The translations under genes and the position numbers were made by a program. Under the pieces are notes generated by a model, which worked only from the letters and a program-made list of their open reading frames with translations, made no database searches and was not told where the DNA came from. This document shows positions 1 through 6,271 of a DNA stretch of 6,348 nucleotides, in pieces (position 1 is the first letter of the stretch; each line of letters begins with the position of its first letter). The stretch is from CAZAMT01 sp964486145 (GTDB lineage: Bacteria; Bacteroidota; Bacteroidia; Bacteroidales; JAAAOM01): positions 1 to 6,348 of the forward strand of contig CAZAMT010000247.1 of NCBI GenBank assembly GCA_964486145.1, in the 5' to 3' direction.

Positions 1-537
1 TTAGTGACTTAAGATGTAAGTTAGTTAATATGAAACACCCATGACGAGTAAATTTTGACACACACGCACATGATTATTAAATGTTCTTCTACGACGAACT
101 ACCGGATAAACTCAATAGCTTAATTAACTTAATAACTTATACCTTAATTATAAACAAATGAAATATATAAATTTCAAAATATAAAATGAATACCGACGGC
201 CTTGGGGTTACTTTGAGATTTGGTGTCTTGGTGGCAGAAAAGAAAACCGCCACGAAGTCACGAAAACACAAAGATTCACGAAAATGACAACCGCCATATT
301 TAATTAAAGTAGATGTTTTCACAAGTCTATAGTTGCCAATACGAATTAAAAAGATTGTCTCAAGTGAACTACGTCAATAAAATCGTTGATATTTTTTCGG
401 GGAGTTCAACGAAGTTAATTAATTAGGCTAAAATGATATTCTAATGAAACCGAAGTATAATACTGTTGTGTCACCAGAATAGTATGAACCGCCTTTATAT
501 GTGTGAATAATGTAAAATTTAACCGGAATACTATAAG
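1..537. other. Gene-free AT-rich leader region upstream of mlaE
   Basis: No credible coding region is seen here. The frames checked by hand near the left edge are broken by frequent stops, and the one open stretch of about 60 codons (minus strand, 137-322) simply reads through the dispersed hairpin repeat at 211-273, so I do not call it a gene. A small hairpin with seven-base arms, one mismatch and a three-base loop lies at 83-99. I looked for a Bacteroidota-type promoter (TTTG, about 19 bases, TAnnTTTG) before the mlaE start. The partial -7-like box at 496-503 (TATATGTG) has no TTTG-like partner at the right distance, so no promoter is called, although the promoter of the transport operon is expected somewhere in 300-537. 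Confidence 0.6.
211..273. repeat. Long imperfect hairpin, dispersed intergenic repeat type
   Basis: Two 27-base arms (211-237 and 247-273) are inverted copies that pair at 21 of 27 positions around a nine-base A-rich loop (238-246). The inner part pairs CTTGGTGGC with GCCACGAAG, and the outer end pairs CTTTG with CAAAG. On the minus strand the text reads as phrases such as 'cttcgtggc' and 'ccaccaagacacc', a wording I recognise from dispersed intergenic elements in Bacteroidota and some other phyla. It encodes nothing, and the open frame across it on the minus strand is an artefact. As RNA it would fold into a long stem, but there is no T-tract after it, so it is not a standard terminator. Seen: the arms and pairing. 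Inferred: membership of a multicopy family. Confidence 0.65.
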
Positions 538-1419
538 ATGTTCGGGCATGAATGCAACTACCTTTACAAAATGATAAAAATGGGGCCTTCAAAAAAAGTG
601 ACAATCAATACACTTGTTGTAAAAAAGAGTGTTATCCGGCTTGCTGAAAAAACGTATGAAAAAACGCGGGAGGCCAACATCTTCTTTTTAGGAATAGGGG
701 AATTCTTTTTGTTTCTATGGCAAACTGTAAAAGAAACATTTACGCTGGATTTTGAATTTAACGAATTCCTGCGACAGTGTTTTCAAATAGGGTACAAAAC
801 ATTGCCGCTTATTTCGGTAACCGGCCTCATAATGGGACTGGTACTTACCATACAATCGCGGCCTGTTTTGGCCGATTTCGGAGCAGTATCCGTGCTTCCC
901 GGAATGGTAACGTTATCAATCATCCGGGAAATGGGTCCGGTTATTACCGCGTTAATCTGTGCCGGAAAAATTGGTTCGGGTATGGGTGCAGAGCTGGGTT
1001 CAATGAAGGTTTCGGAACAAATTGATGCCATGGAAGTTTCTTCCACTCATCCCATACGTTTTTTGGTAGTCACAAGGGTTTTGGCTGCCACATTGATGAT
1101 TCCGATTTTGGTGTTGTATGCCGATGCCCTTGGAATACTGGGAAGCTGGGCCGGTGCGAACATCAAAGGTAGTGTCACTTTTGTGCTGTTTTTCAATCAG
1201 GCATTCAGGGTGGTTGATTTTATGGATTTTTTACCCGCCGTAATAAAAACGTTCTTTTTTGGCGCCGCCATCGGAATCGTAGGTTGTTACCAGGGTTATT
1301 CCGCAGGACGTGGAACAGAAAGCGTGGGCAAAGCGGCCAATTCTGCCGTTGTGATTGCTTCCCTGCTCGTGATAATTATTGACTTGATTGCTGTCCAGGT
1401 AACCGATATGCTTTTGTAG
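538..1419 (+). CDS. mlaE: MlaE/YrbE-type MCE transporter permease
   Basis: Integral inner-membrane permease of an MCE-type ABC lipid transporter, expected to dimerise, bind two copies of the MlaF ATPase in the cytoplasm and carry the MlaD ring on its periplasmic face. The 293-residue reading has the family's two hallmark stretches: E-M-G-P at 131-134 running into AGKIGSGMGAELGSMKVSEQ (142-161) and D-A-M-E-V, and later G-C-Y-Q-G-Y (249-254) followed by GTESVGKAA (259-267). Hydrophobic segments lie at about 86-107, 116-140, 175-200, 233-252 and 268-292. The conserved family core begins near residue 47, so about 46 residues form a polar, lysine-rich N-terminal extension. Met12 (571) and Met15 (580) are equally plausible starts and would give 282 or 279 residues; no Shine-Dalgarno sequence decides. 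The ATPase gene follows after about 145 bp, a wide gap for partners that are often tightly linked. Identity is sure; the exact start is not. Confidence 0.93.
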   Translation: MFGHECNYLYKMIKMGPSKKVTINTLVVKKSVIRLAEKTYEKTREANIFFLGIGEFFLFLWQTVKETFTLDFEFNEFLRQCFQIGYKTLPLISVTGLIMGLVLTIQSRPVLADFGAVSVLPGMVTLSIIREMGPVITALICAGKIGSGMGAELGSMKVSEQIDAMEVSSTHPIRFLVVTRVLAATLMIPILVLYADALGILGSWAGANIKGSVTFVLFFNQAFRVVDFMDFLPAVIKTFFFGAAIGIVGCYQGYSAGRGTESVGKAANSAVVIASLLVIIIDLIAVQVTDMLL

Positions 1420-1564
1420 CACAAAGTACCCCAGGCTTAAGGCAGAAGAAGCTCAAAGCCGGAAAGTTTGATAACAACATGAGACATTCCCAAAGGACTA
1501 ATTGAAATATTTAAACAACACATTTTGAGTGTATTACGATTATAACTTAGATAAAATACAAGAA

Positions 1565-2344
1565 ATGCCTGAGGATAACCGGTTTATACAGGAAAGTACA
1601 AAAACTTCCAATTTGGTTATTGAAATTAATAACCTCACTAAAGGTTTTGCCGATCTGCATGTATTGAAAAACCTGTCGTTAACGCTTGTTGATGGCGAGA
1701 ATCTGGTGGTGCTTGGAAAATCAGGATCCGGAAAGTCGGTTCTGATTAAATGCATTGTCCGTTTGCTTAATGCTGACGAGGGTACTATTACGGTATTGGG
1801 TGAAAATGTAAATGAGCTAAATAGTAAGGAACTGGCAGTTTTGAGGGAAAAAATTGGTTTCCTTTTTCAGAGCGGTGCACTATACGATTCCATGACTATT
1901 AAACAAAATCTTGAATTTCCTTTAATCAGATTAAAAAAGAAGTTGACAAAAAAGGAAAGGAACGAAAAAATTGAAGAAGTGTTGGAGAATGTAGGATTGG
2001 CCGACACGTTGTACAAAATGCCCTCTGAGCTTTCAGGCGGGATGCAGAAGCGGGCAAGCCTGGCACGTACCATTATTGTTGAGCCGAAGATTATGCTATA
2101 TGATGAGCCCACTACCGGACTTGATCCGGTAACTTCTGACGGGATAAGCGCGCTGATTAATGATGTTCAAAAAAAATACAAAACATCATCCATCATCATC
2201 ACGCACGATATTGAATGTGCCCGTGCCACTGCCAGCAGAGTTATCATGTTAAAAGACGGCGAAGCTTATATGGAAGGTAATATCGATGAATTTGAAAATT
2301 CAACCGATGAGCTGATTCAGTCTTTTTTCAAACAAAAAAAATAA
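1565..2344 (+). CDS. mlaF: MlaF-type ABC transporter ATP-binding protein
   Basis: Cytoplasmic ATPase that powers the MlaE permease. Counting from the ATG at 1565 (259 residues), all ABC motifs are intact: Walker A GKSGSGKS (51-58), Q-loop Gln102 within FLFQSGALYDSMT, signature LSGGMQKR (156-163), Walker B IMLYDEP with catalytic Glu181, D-loop GLDP (185-188) and switch His214 in ITHD. The Q-loop context 'FQSGALYDSMT' and the signature 'SGGMQKRASLAR' are typical of the MlaF branch rather than of other importers or exporters. An in-frame GTG at 1529 would add 12 residues. I prefer the ATG because GTG starts are uncommon in this kind of genome and the extra residues lie outside the domain, but this is not settled. 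The gene ends in an A-rich run only five bases before the mlaD start, so the two are certainly cotranscribed. No key residue is missing. Confidence 0.93.
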   Translation: MPEDNRFIQESTKTSNLVIEINNLTKGFADLHVLKNLSLTLVDGENLVVLGKSGSGKSVLIKCIVRLLNADEGTITVLGENVNELNSKELAVLREKIGFLFQSGALYDSMTIKQNLEFPLIRLKKKLTKKERNEKIEEVLENVGLADTLYKMPSELSGGMQKRASLARTIIVEPKIMLYDEPTTGLDPVTSDGISALINDVQKKYKTSSIIITHDIECARATASRVIMLKDGEAYMEGNIDEFENSTDELIQSFFKQKK

Positions 2345-2352
2345 AAAAAATG
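2334..2352 (+). other. Slippery A-run at mlaF stop / mlaD start
   Basis: Eight A residues (2334-2341), the T of the mlaF TAA stop, then eight A residues (2343-2350), the last being the A of the mlaD ATG. In the mlaF frame the last bases before the stop read A-AAA-AAA (2335-2341), a canonical -1 slippery heptamer directly followed by UAA. The -1 frame continues as ATA-AAA-AAA into the mlaD ATG without a stop, so a -1 slip or a one-base insertion by RNA polymerase in the run would fuse MlaF to MlaD. No downstream stimulatory hairpin or upstream Shine-Dalgarno-like element is apparent, and simple translational coupling by reinitiation is the more likely purpose. Seen: sequence and frames. Speculative: any use. 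Confidence 0.3.
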
Positions 2353-3294
2353 GAAAATCATTCGCCACGTTTTAAGGCACGTTTAGGAACTTTTATTGTA
2401 GTAGGAATTGCCATTTTTGTCATTGCCATTTTCATTATTGGCAAACAAAAGAATTTATTTGATCCTGTATTTAAAATAACAACCAACTTTTATAATGTAA
2501 GCGGCCTGCAGGTTGGAAATAACATTCGCTTTTCAGGCATCAATGTTGGCATTGTCGATAATATTAAAATAATCAATGACTCAACTGTGCAGGTGGACAT
2601 GCTTGTCAAAAAAGATGTCCAGCAGTTTATCAAGGCTGATAGTTATGCAAACATTGGCTCCGAAGGTATTATCGGCGACCGTATTATTATTATTACCCAG
2701 GGAAGCACTAATTCCCCGGTAGCAGAAAACGGACAACATATTTCGTCCAAAGAACCGGTTGAACCCGATGAAATTGTAAAAAGTTTAAAAACCACTGCTG
2801 AGAGCGCCGAAGTTATTACCCTGCAACTATCCGAAATAATGGTGAACATTAATAGCGGACAAGGTATGCTGGGCCGATTGATACAGGATACAGCTATTGC
2901 AGAAAATGTTAACCTGACCATTGAAAACTTCAGGAAAAGCTCCGAAGGGTTGGATGAAACCATAGAAGTTACAAAAGAAAATGTGTTTGCTTTTATGGAG
3001 AGTTTGCAGAAAACTGTCGCAAAAACTGAAGTTGCTTCTAATCAACTCGGTGAAATAATGGTGAAAATAAACAACGGCGAAGGAGCTATTGGTATGCTGA
3101 TTCAGGATACTACTATTGTAAATAACATTGATGAAACCATCATTAACCTTAAAGAAAGCAGCATAGGGTTGAACGAAAACATGGAGGCCCTTAAACACAA
3201 TTTCCTTTTCAGAGGGTATTACAGGCGACAGGATAAAAAAGCTGAAAAACAACGAATGGAGACTGAGGAACAAATACCGGTGGAAAATAAGTAA
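2350..3294 (+). CDS. mlaD: MlaD-type MCE domain protein with duplicated C-terminal tail
   Basis: Periplasmic, membrane-anchored lipid-binding subunit, expected to form a hexameric MCE ring on the MlaE permease and shield lipid during transfer. The 314-residue product has one N-terminal membrane anchor (about 12-31, preceded by basic residues, so the rest faces the periplasm), one MCE domain (about 40-117) with the typical VSGLQVGNNIRFSGINVGIV stretch (50-69), and a long helical tail (about 140-285). The tail holds two tandem copies, 73 residues apart, of a segment of about 60 residues (154-215 and 227-288), each with QLxEIMVxIN, a G-x-G triplet and LIQDT, and about half identical. It ends with NFLFRGYYRR (284-293), a motif I associate with Bacteroidota members, then a charged Lys/Glu-rich end. 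It is longer than the enterobacterial MlaD, which lacks this tail. The start is five bases after the mlaF stop. Confidence 0.93.
   Translation: MENHSPRFKARLGTFIVVGIAIFVIAIFIIGKQKNLFDPVFKITTNFYNVSGLQVGNNIRFSGINVGIVDNIKIINDSTVQVDMLVKKDVQQFIKADSYANIGSEGIIGDRIIIITQGSTNSPVAENGQHISSKEPVEPDEIVKSLKTTAESAEVITLQLSEIMVNINSGQGMLGRLIQDTAIAENVNLTIENFRKSSEGLDETIEVTKENVFAFMESLQKTVAKTEVASNQLGEIMVKINNGEGAIGMLIQDTTIVNNIDETIINLKESSIGLNENMEALKHNFLFRGYYRRQDKKAEKQRMETEEQIPVENK
2809..3213 (+). repeat. Internal tandem duplication in the MlaD tail
   Basis: Bases 2809-2994 and 3028-3213 encode two related segments at a 219-base offset. From the shared Gln-Leu (residues 159 and 232) onwards, 29 of 57 aligned residues are identical by hand count, including E-I-M-V, three glycines of the G-x-G-x-x-G pattern, and L-I-Q-D-T. 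Stretches of DNA such as gaaataatggtgaa are also unchanged, pointing to a duplication within the gene. The linker between the copies (about residues 216-226) is helical and hydrophilic. In MCE proteins such tails form extended coiled coils beyond the ring, so a duplication would lengthen the periplasmic stalk; that last step is inference. Confidence 0.8.
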
Positions 3295-3405
3295 CTAAAA
3301 TTTCTCACTTAAAGTCGGGGTTCTAATAACTGATAGTAAACAATATACTTTAAACAGGTTTAAGTTTTGTGTTTCTTTGAGTCTTAGCATCATTAATAGA
3401 GAAAA

Positions 3406-5223
3406 ATGTGGATTCGAATTGTGGCAATAATGTTTTTTGTTTTACTAATTACAAATGATTTTGTTTTTGCACAGGATACTATTGCCCGAAAAGATTCAAG
3501 CCTTCTATACGAAAACATCGAAACTTATTCTGAACGTAACAGATTCACCAAATTTATGTTCCGAATGTTTTTTAAACCGGTTTCACCAGCCCCGGTACAA
3601 AAAATATTGAATAAGCGGCTGATACAAGAACCTTACAGTTCATTTGAAGGAAAAACCATCAGAAAAATCAATATTGTAACGCTCGACCCGTTTAAAAATT
3701 CTATTGGCGACACCATTACAGCCTCGCTCAACTATTTAACCAGAACCGGAAACAAGTTACATGTTAAAACCTACCCCAACACCATTCGAAATTTGTTGCT
3801 GGTGCGTGAAAATCAACCCTTTGATTCGTTACGGGTAAAAGAATCGGAACGGTTGGTGCGCAGCATGAATTACATTACCGATGTATCTTTTTATACCGTT
3901 GTAGCACCTGGGTCAACTGATTCGGTTGATATCTTCATCCGTGAACTGGATAGCTGGAGTCTTATCCCCGGAGGCTCCTGGTCTACTCCGCGAGTGACAA
4001 TTAATCTCAGAGAAAACAATTTCATTGGCCTGGGCCACGAATTTCAAAATGGAATCAAATTAAACCAATCGACCGGTGACATTGCTTACAGAATGAAATA
4101 CTTCGTCCCAAATATCCGTAATACCTATATAAATTCCACCCTGCAATACGGTACCGATGAATACGGAAATTTTATTAAGAATTTTGCTGTGGACCGTCCG
4201 TTTTTTTCCCCTTTGGCAAAGTGGGGGGCAGGTGTGAATTTTGCTCAACACCTTCACAAAGATTCCATCTGGTCCAACAAAGCTATGCAATATAAGTACA
4301 ATGCACAAGATTTCTGGGTGGGTAGTGCGGTGCCCGTTTTCAAAGGGAGTTCAGCATATAGCCGCACAACAAGGTTCATTTCTACCGTGCGATTTAATCG
4401 AATCCGTTTTATTGAACAGCCCCCCGAAACAATTGATACATTAAGATTTTATCGCGACGAAAATTTTTATCTCGCCAGCATAGGCGTAAATACACGACAA
4501 TATATAAAAGACAAGTATATTTTTAAGTTTGGAATAATAGAAGATGTTCCGATTGGGAGAGTGATTGGACTGACTGGCGGTTATCAGGAAAAAAACAATG
4601 TTGGACGTTTTTATGTTGGAACACGTTTTTCTCTGGGTAATTATTATTCGTGGGGATACCTGAGTTCCAATATCGAATTTGGAACGTTTCTCCGAAAAAC
4701 GCAGGCTGAGCAGGGTGTGTTTAGGGCAGGGGTAAACTATTTTACAGGATTAATAGAAACAGGCCAATGGAAATTCAGGCAGTTTATTAAACCACAAGTA
4801 ACTATTGGCATCCATCGTACCAGTTACGATAGTTTAACAATTAATAATGAGTACGGACTGAAAGGTTTTAACAGTCCGTTATTGTCGGGAACCAGCCGAT
4901 TGCTGTTGACATCACAAACACAATCGTATGCTCCGTGGGATTTTATCGGGTTTCGTTTTGGCCCCTTTCTAAACTTTTCGCTGGCAATGCTTGGCGATGC
5001 AGTAAAAGGTTTTCACGACAGCAAGGTGTATTCGCAAATAGGATTGGGCGTTTTAATAAAAAACGATAACCTGGTTATGAATGGTTTTCAACTATCCATT
5101 TCGTTCTATCCAATAATTCCGGCTAAAGGAAATAATGTTTTTAAATTAAACTCTTTTCGAACTACCGATTTCGGCTTCCGCGATTTTGAGATTGGAAAAC
5201 CGGCAATGGTAATATTTCGATAA
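3406..5223 (+). CDS. Omp85/BamA-superfamily outer-membrane protein, single POTRA
   Basis: Predicted outer-membrane protein of 605 residues. A Sec signal peptide spans about 1-22 (hydrophobic stretch, cleavage likely after FVFA, before QDT; no lipobox cysteine). After a polar linker, residues about 80-182 look like one POTRA domain: GKTIRKINIVTLDPF (82-96), N-K-L-H-V-K-T, I-R-N-L-L (127-131), the typical ESERLVRSMNYITDV (146-160), and a closing strand ending in LDSWSLIPGG (181-190). From about 190 to the end, alternating short strands rich in aromatic residues, beginning with NLRENNFIGLGHEF (200-213), suggest a transmembrane barrel. BamA has five POTRAs and TamA three, so this is neither; it resembles short Bacteroidota Omp85-like proteins of unknown role. 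The C-terminus is IFR, with Phe next to last instead of last. It follows mlaD by about 111 bp with no visible terminator, so co-expression and a role as outer-membrane partner of the MCE transporter are plausible but unproven. Confidence 0.8.
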   Translation: MWIRIVAIMFFVLLITNDFVFAQDTIARKDSSLLYENIETYSERNRFTKFMFRMFFKPVSPAPVQKILNKRLIQEPYSSFEGKTIRKINIVTLDPFKNSIGDTITASLNYLTRTGNKLHVKTYPNTIRNLLLVRENQPFDSLRVKESERLVRSMNYITDVSFYTVVAPGSTDSVDIFIRELDSWSLIPGGSWSTPRVTINLRENNFIGLGHEFQNGIKLNQSTGDIAYRMKYFVPNIRNTYINSTLQYGTDEYGNFIKNFAVDRPFFSPLAKWGAGVNFAQHLHKDSIWSNKAMQYKYNAQDFWVGSAVPVFKGSSAYSRTTRFISTVRFNRIRFIEQPPETIDTLRFYRDENFYLASIGVNTRQYIKDKYIFKFGIIEDVPIGRVIGLTGGYQEKNNVGRFYVGTRFSLGNYYSWGYLSSNIEFGTFLRKTQAEQGVFRAGVNYFTGLIETGQWKFRQFIKPQVTIGIHRTSYDSLTINNEYGLKGFNSPLLSGTSRLLLTSQTQSYAPWDFIGFRFGPFLNFSLAMLGDAVKGFHDSKVYSQIGLGVLIKNDNLVMNGFQLSISFYPIIPAKGNNVFKLNSFRTTDFGFRDFEIGKPAMVIFR

Positions 5224-5339
5224 AATGGAGGCATTATTGCACGGTTCACGGCTTGTTGTAACATACGATCAATTGCCGTAGGTATTCCCAACAAACGTTT
5301 CTGGCCGTTGCGTTTCGGGATTTCTTTGCCTCTGATTGG
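5223..5339 (-). pseudogene. Fragment of group II intron reverse transcriptase/maturase
   Basis: Read on the minus strand from 5339 down to 5223, 39 uninterrupted codons contain KEIPKRNGQKRLLGIPT, then DRMLQQAVNRAIMPPF. This matches the start of the reverse-transcriptase domain (around RT-0/RT-1) of group II intron-encoded LtrA-type proteins, whose hallmark is IPKxxGxxRxLGIPxxxDRxxQQA. Upstream of 5339 the likeness appears to continue for a few residues in another frame (L-N-S-G-Y near 5352-5366), suggesting a frameshift, and is then lost. Downstream it stops where the Omp85-type gene ends, whose TAA overlaps the last Phe codon. No catalytic YADD segment, maturase domain or intron RNA domain V is seen, so this is a small dead remnant of a protein usually over 400 residues long. 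Confidence 0.72.
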
Positions 5340-5373
5340 CGAATCCAGTAGGTATAGCCGCTGTTTAATTCAA

Positions 5374-5400
5374 AATAAATTTGCATTTTTCAAATTTATT
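5374..5400. repeat. Perfect 10-bp inverted repeat with 7-base loop
   Basis: AATAAATTTG (5374-5383) and its exact reverse complement CAAATTTATT (5391-5400) flank a T-rich loop of seven bases. The stem is almost wholly A/T (one G-C pair at its top), so it would be weak as RNA. It sits about 150 bases after the stop of the Omp85-type gene and just beyond the reverse-transcriptase fragment. It could be a weak terminator, a protein-binding palindrome or chance in AT-rich DNA; it lacks the GC stem and following T-tract of a standard terminator. Confidence 0.5.
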
Positions 5401-5656
5401 CAGAACATACGGAATGGTGCACTGCTGCTCATGCAGGGCATACACATCGTGTTTAGTGCATTTGGCGGATAGTGCTAATTTCGAGGGCGTTACATCTATT
5501 TAACTGTGTAGTGGTTTGACAGGTTCGTGCTTCGAATCGCCAAATGACATTATATATATAGCGGTTACTTATTAACACTAACTGAACGATTCCTGCCCAG
5601 TAGTTGAATGACTACATTCCAAATTGGTTCTAATTAACCATAATCGATGTTTACAT

Positions 5657-5688
5657 GTTGGTAAATTTAATAAACATTCATACATTTA
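5657..5688 (+). promoter_or_regulatory. Candidate Bacteroidota-type promoter for the DUF1801 gene
   Basis: GTTG at 5657-5660 (consensus -33 TTTG, one mismatch) and TACATTTA at 5681-5688 (consensus -7 TAnnTTTG, one mismatch) are separated by 20 bases, close to the usual spacing of about 19. Transcription would start near 5695 and leave a leader of about 45 bases before the ATG at 5741. The DNA is AT-rich, so a chance match is possible. Confidence 0.35.
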
Positions 5689-5740
5689 TATTTATCCTGA
5701 CAATCATCATGATAAAAACAAGAAAGCAAAAAACTAAAAA

Positions 5741-6196
5741 ATGAAGCACACAGCCACAAGCCCGGATGAATATATTAACCAATTGCCGGAAGACCGGAAA
5801 CAGGCCGTTTCAAAACTACGGGATGTAATCCGCGAAAACATCCCCGAAGGATTTGTTGAAACAATCAGCTACGGAATGATAGGGTATGTAGTTCCCCATG
5901 AAAAATATCCACCCGGATATCATGCAGACCCAAAATTGCCGTTGCCTTTTATAAATATCGCGTCACAAAAAAGTCACATAGCACTTTATCATAGTGGAGT
6001 ATATACCATTGATGAATTACACAATTGGTTTGTCAATGAATACCCAAAACATTCAGAAAGAAAACTGGATATGGGCAAAAGTTGTATTCGGTTTAAAAAA
6101 CCGGAGTACATCCCTTATCAACTCATTGGAGAATTGGTTTCAAAGATAGATACAGATGAATGGATAAAATCATATGAAGAAAATGTGAAGAAATAA
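5741..6196 (+). CDS. DUF1801 (YdhG-like) domain protein
   Basis: Small soluble cytoplasmic protein of 151 residues with no signal peptide or membrane segment. The whole chain fits the DUF1801/YdhG-like family (alpha-beta fold): an N-terminal helix pair with DEYINQLPEDRKQAVSKLRD (9-28), ETISYGMIGY (40-49), the strand LPFINIASQKSHIALYHSGV (68-87), and the C-terminal GKSCIRFKKPEYIP (112-125), in which the S-C-I-R-F strand is characteristic. Members are often near this length. Some relatives have been described as frataxin-like or iron-chaperone-like, but no biochemical role is firmly established, so none is assigned. The ATG is preceded by an A-rich leader (aaaactaaaa), as is usual when Shine-Dalgarno sequences are absent. 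It probably has its own promoter and no functional tie to the transporter genes upstream. Confidence 0.88.
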   Translation: MKHTATSPDEYINQLPEDRKQAVSKLRDVIRENIPEGFVETISYGMIGYVVPHEKYPPGYHADPKLPLPFINIASQKSHIALYHSGVYTIDELHNWFVNEYPKHSERKLDMGKSCIRFKKPEYIPYQLIGELVSKIDTDEWIKSYEENVKK

Positions 6197-6257
6197 TTTG
6201 CTTTGAGTAAAAGAATGACAATAAATGTTAACAAAAATTTCTTTACTGGCGTAATAA

Positions 6258-6271
6258 GTTCATTCATGAAC
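6258..6271. repeat. Short palindrome downstream of the DUF1801 gene
   Basis: GTTCAT and ATGAAC are exact reverse complements separated by two bases. It lies about 60 bases after the DUF1801 stop, with no T-tract following, so it does not look like a terminator. It may be an operator-like site for a gene beyond the right edge or a chance palindrome. The rest of 6197-6348 holds nothing I can identify. Confidence 0.3.

Larger units (their letters stand above)
5340..5740. other. Non-coding stretch with mobile-element debris and leader of DUF1801 gene
   Basis: No intact gene lies here. The left part continues from the reverse-transcriptase relic. A 44-codon stretch free of stops on the minus strand (5365-5499) has no start codon and no family I can name, so it is not called as a gene; it may be further decayed coding debris. 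It contains the inverted repeat at 5374-5400. The right part (about 5500-5740) becomes very AT-rich, with a TA run at 5551-5561, short inverted repeats such as GTAGT/ACTAC near 5601-5616 and a candidate promoter before the DUF1801 gene. No rRNA, tRNA or array-like repeat was seen. Confidence 0.5.

Noticed and set aside
137..322. 61-codon open frame on the minus strand
   Set aside because: It reads through the dispersed hairpin repeat at 211-273; such repeats commonly give false ORFs with similar phenylalanine-rich translations.
496..520. Possible promoter boxes upstream of mlaE (TATATGTG, TAAAATTT)
   Set aside because: No TTTG-like -33 box lies about 19 bases upstream of either, and AT-rich DNA gives such partial matches often.
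1435..1473. GGCTT/AAGCC hairpin after mlaE
   Set aside because: Only five pairs with a long loop and no T-tract; too weak to call a terminator or attenuator.
2643..2963. 106-codon open frame on the minus strand
   Set aside because: Antisense to mlaD, no recognisable family and serine-rich shadow composition.
2827..3273. 148-codon open frame on the minus strand
   Set aside because: It lies wholly antisense to the well-supported mlaD gene, shows no domain, and is a frame shadow of the duplicated tail.
3338..3369. Possible promoter upstream of the barrel gene (TAAGTTTTG at 3361)
   Set aside because: The -7-like box has one base too many and there is no -33-like partner at the expected distance.
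3295..3405. Terminator between mlaD and the barrel gene
   Set aside because: No GC-rich hairpin followed by a T-tract is visible, so read-through remains possible.
5106..5219. Extension of the minus-strand reverse-transcriptase frame into the barrel gene
   Set aside because: The frame stays open past 5223, but the translation no longer resembles a reverse transcriptase and overlaps the C-terminal strands of the Omp85-type protein, so the relic is taken to end at its stop.
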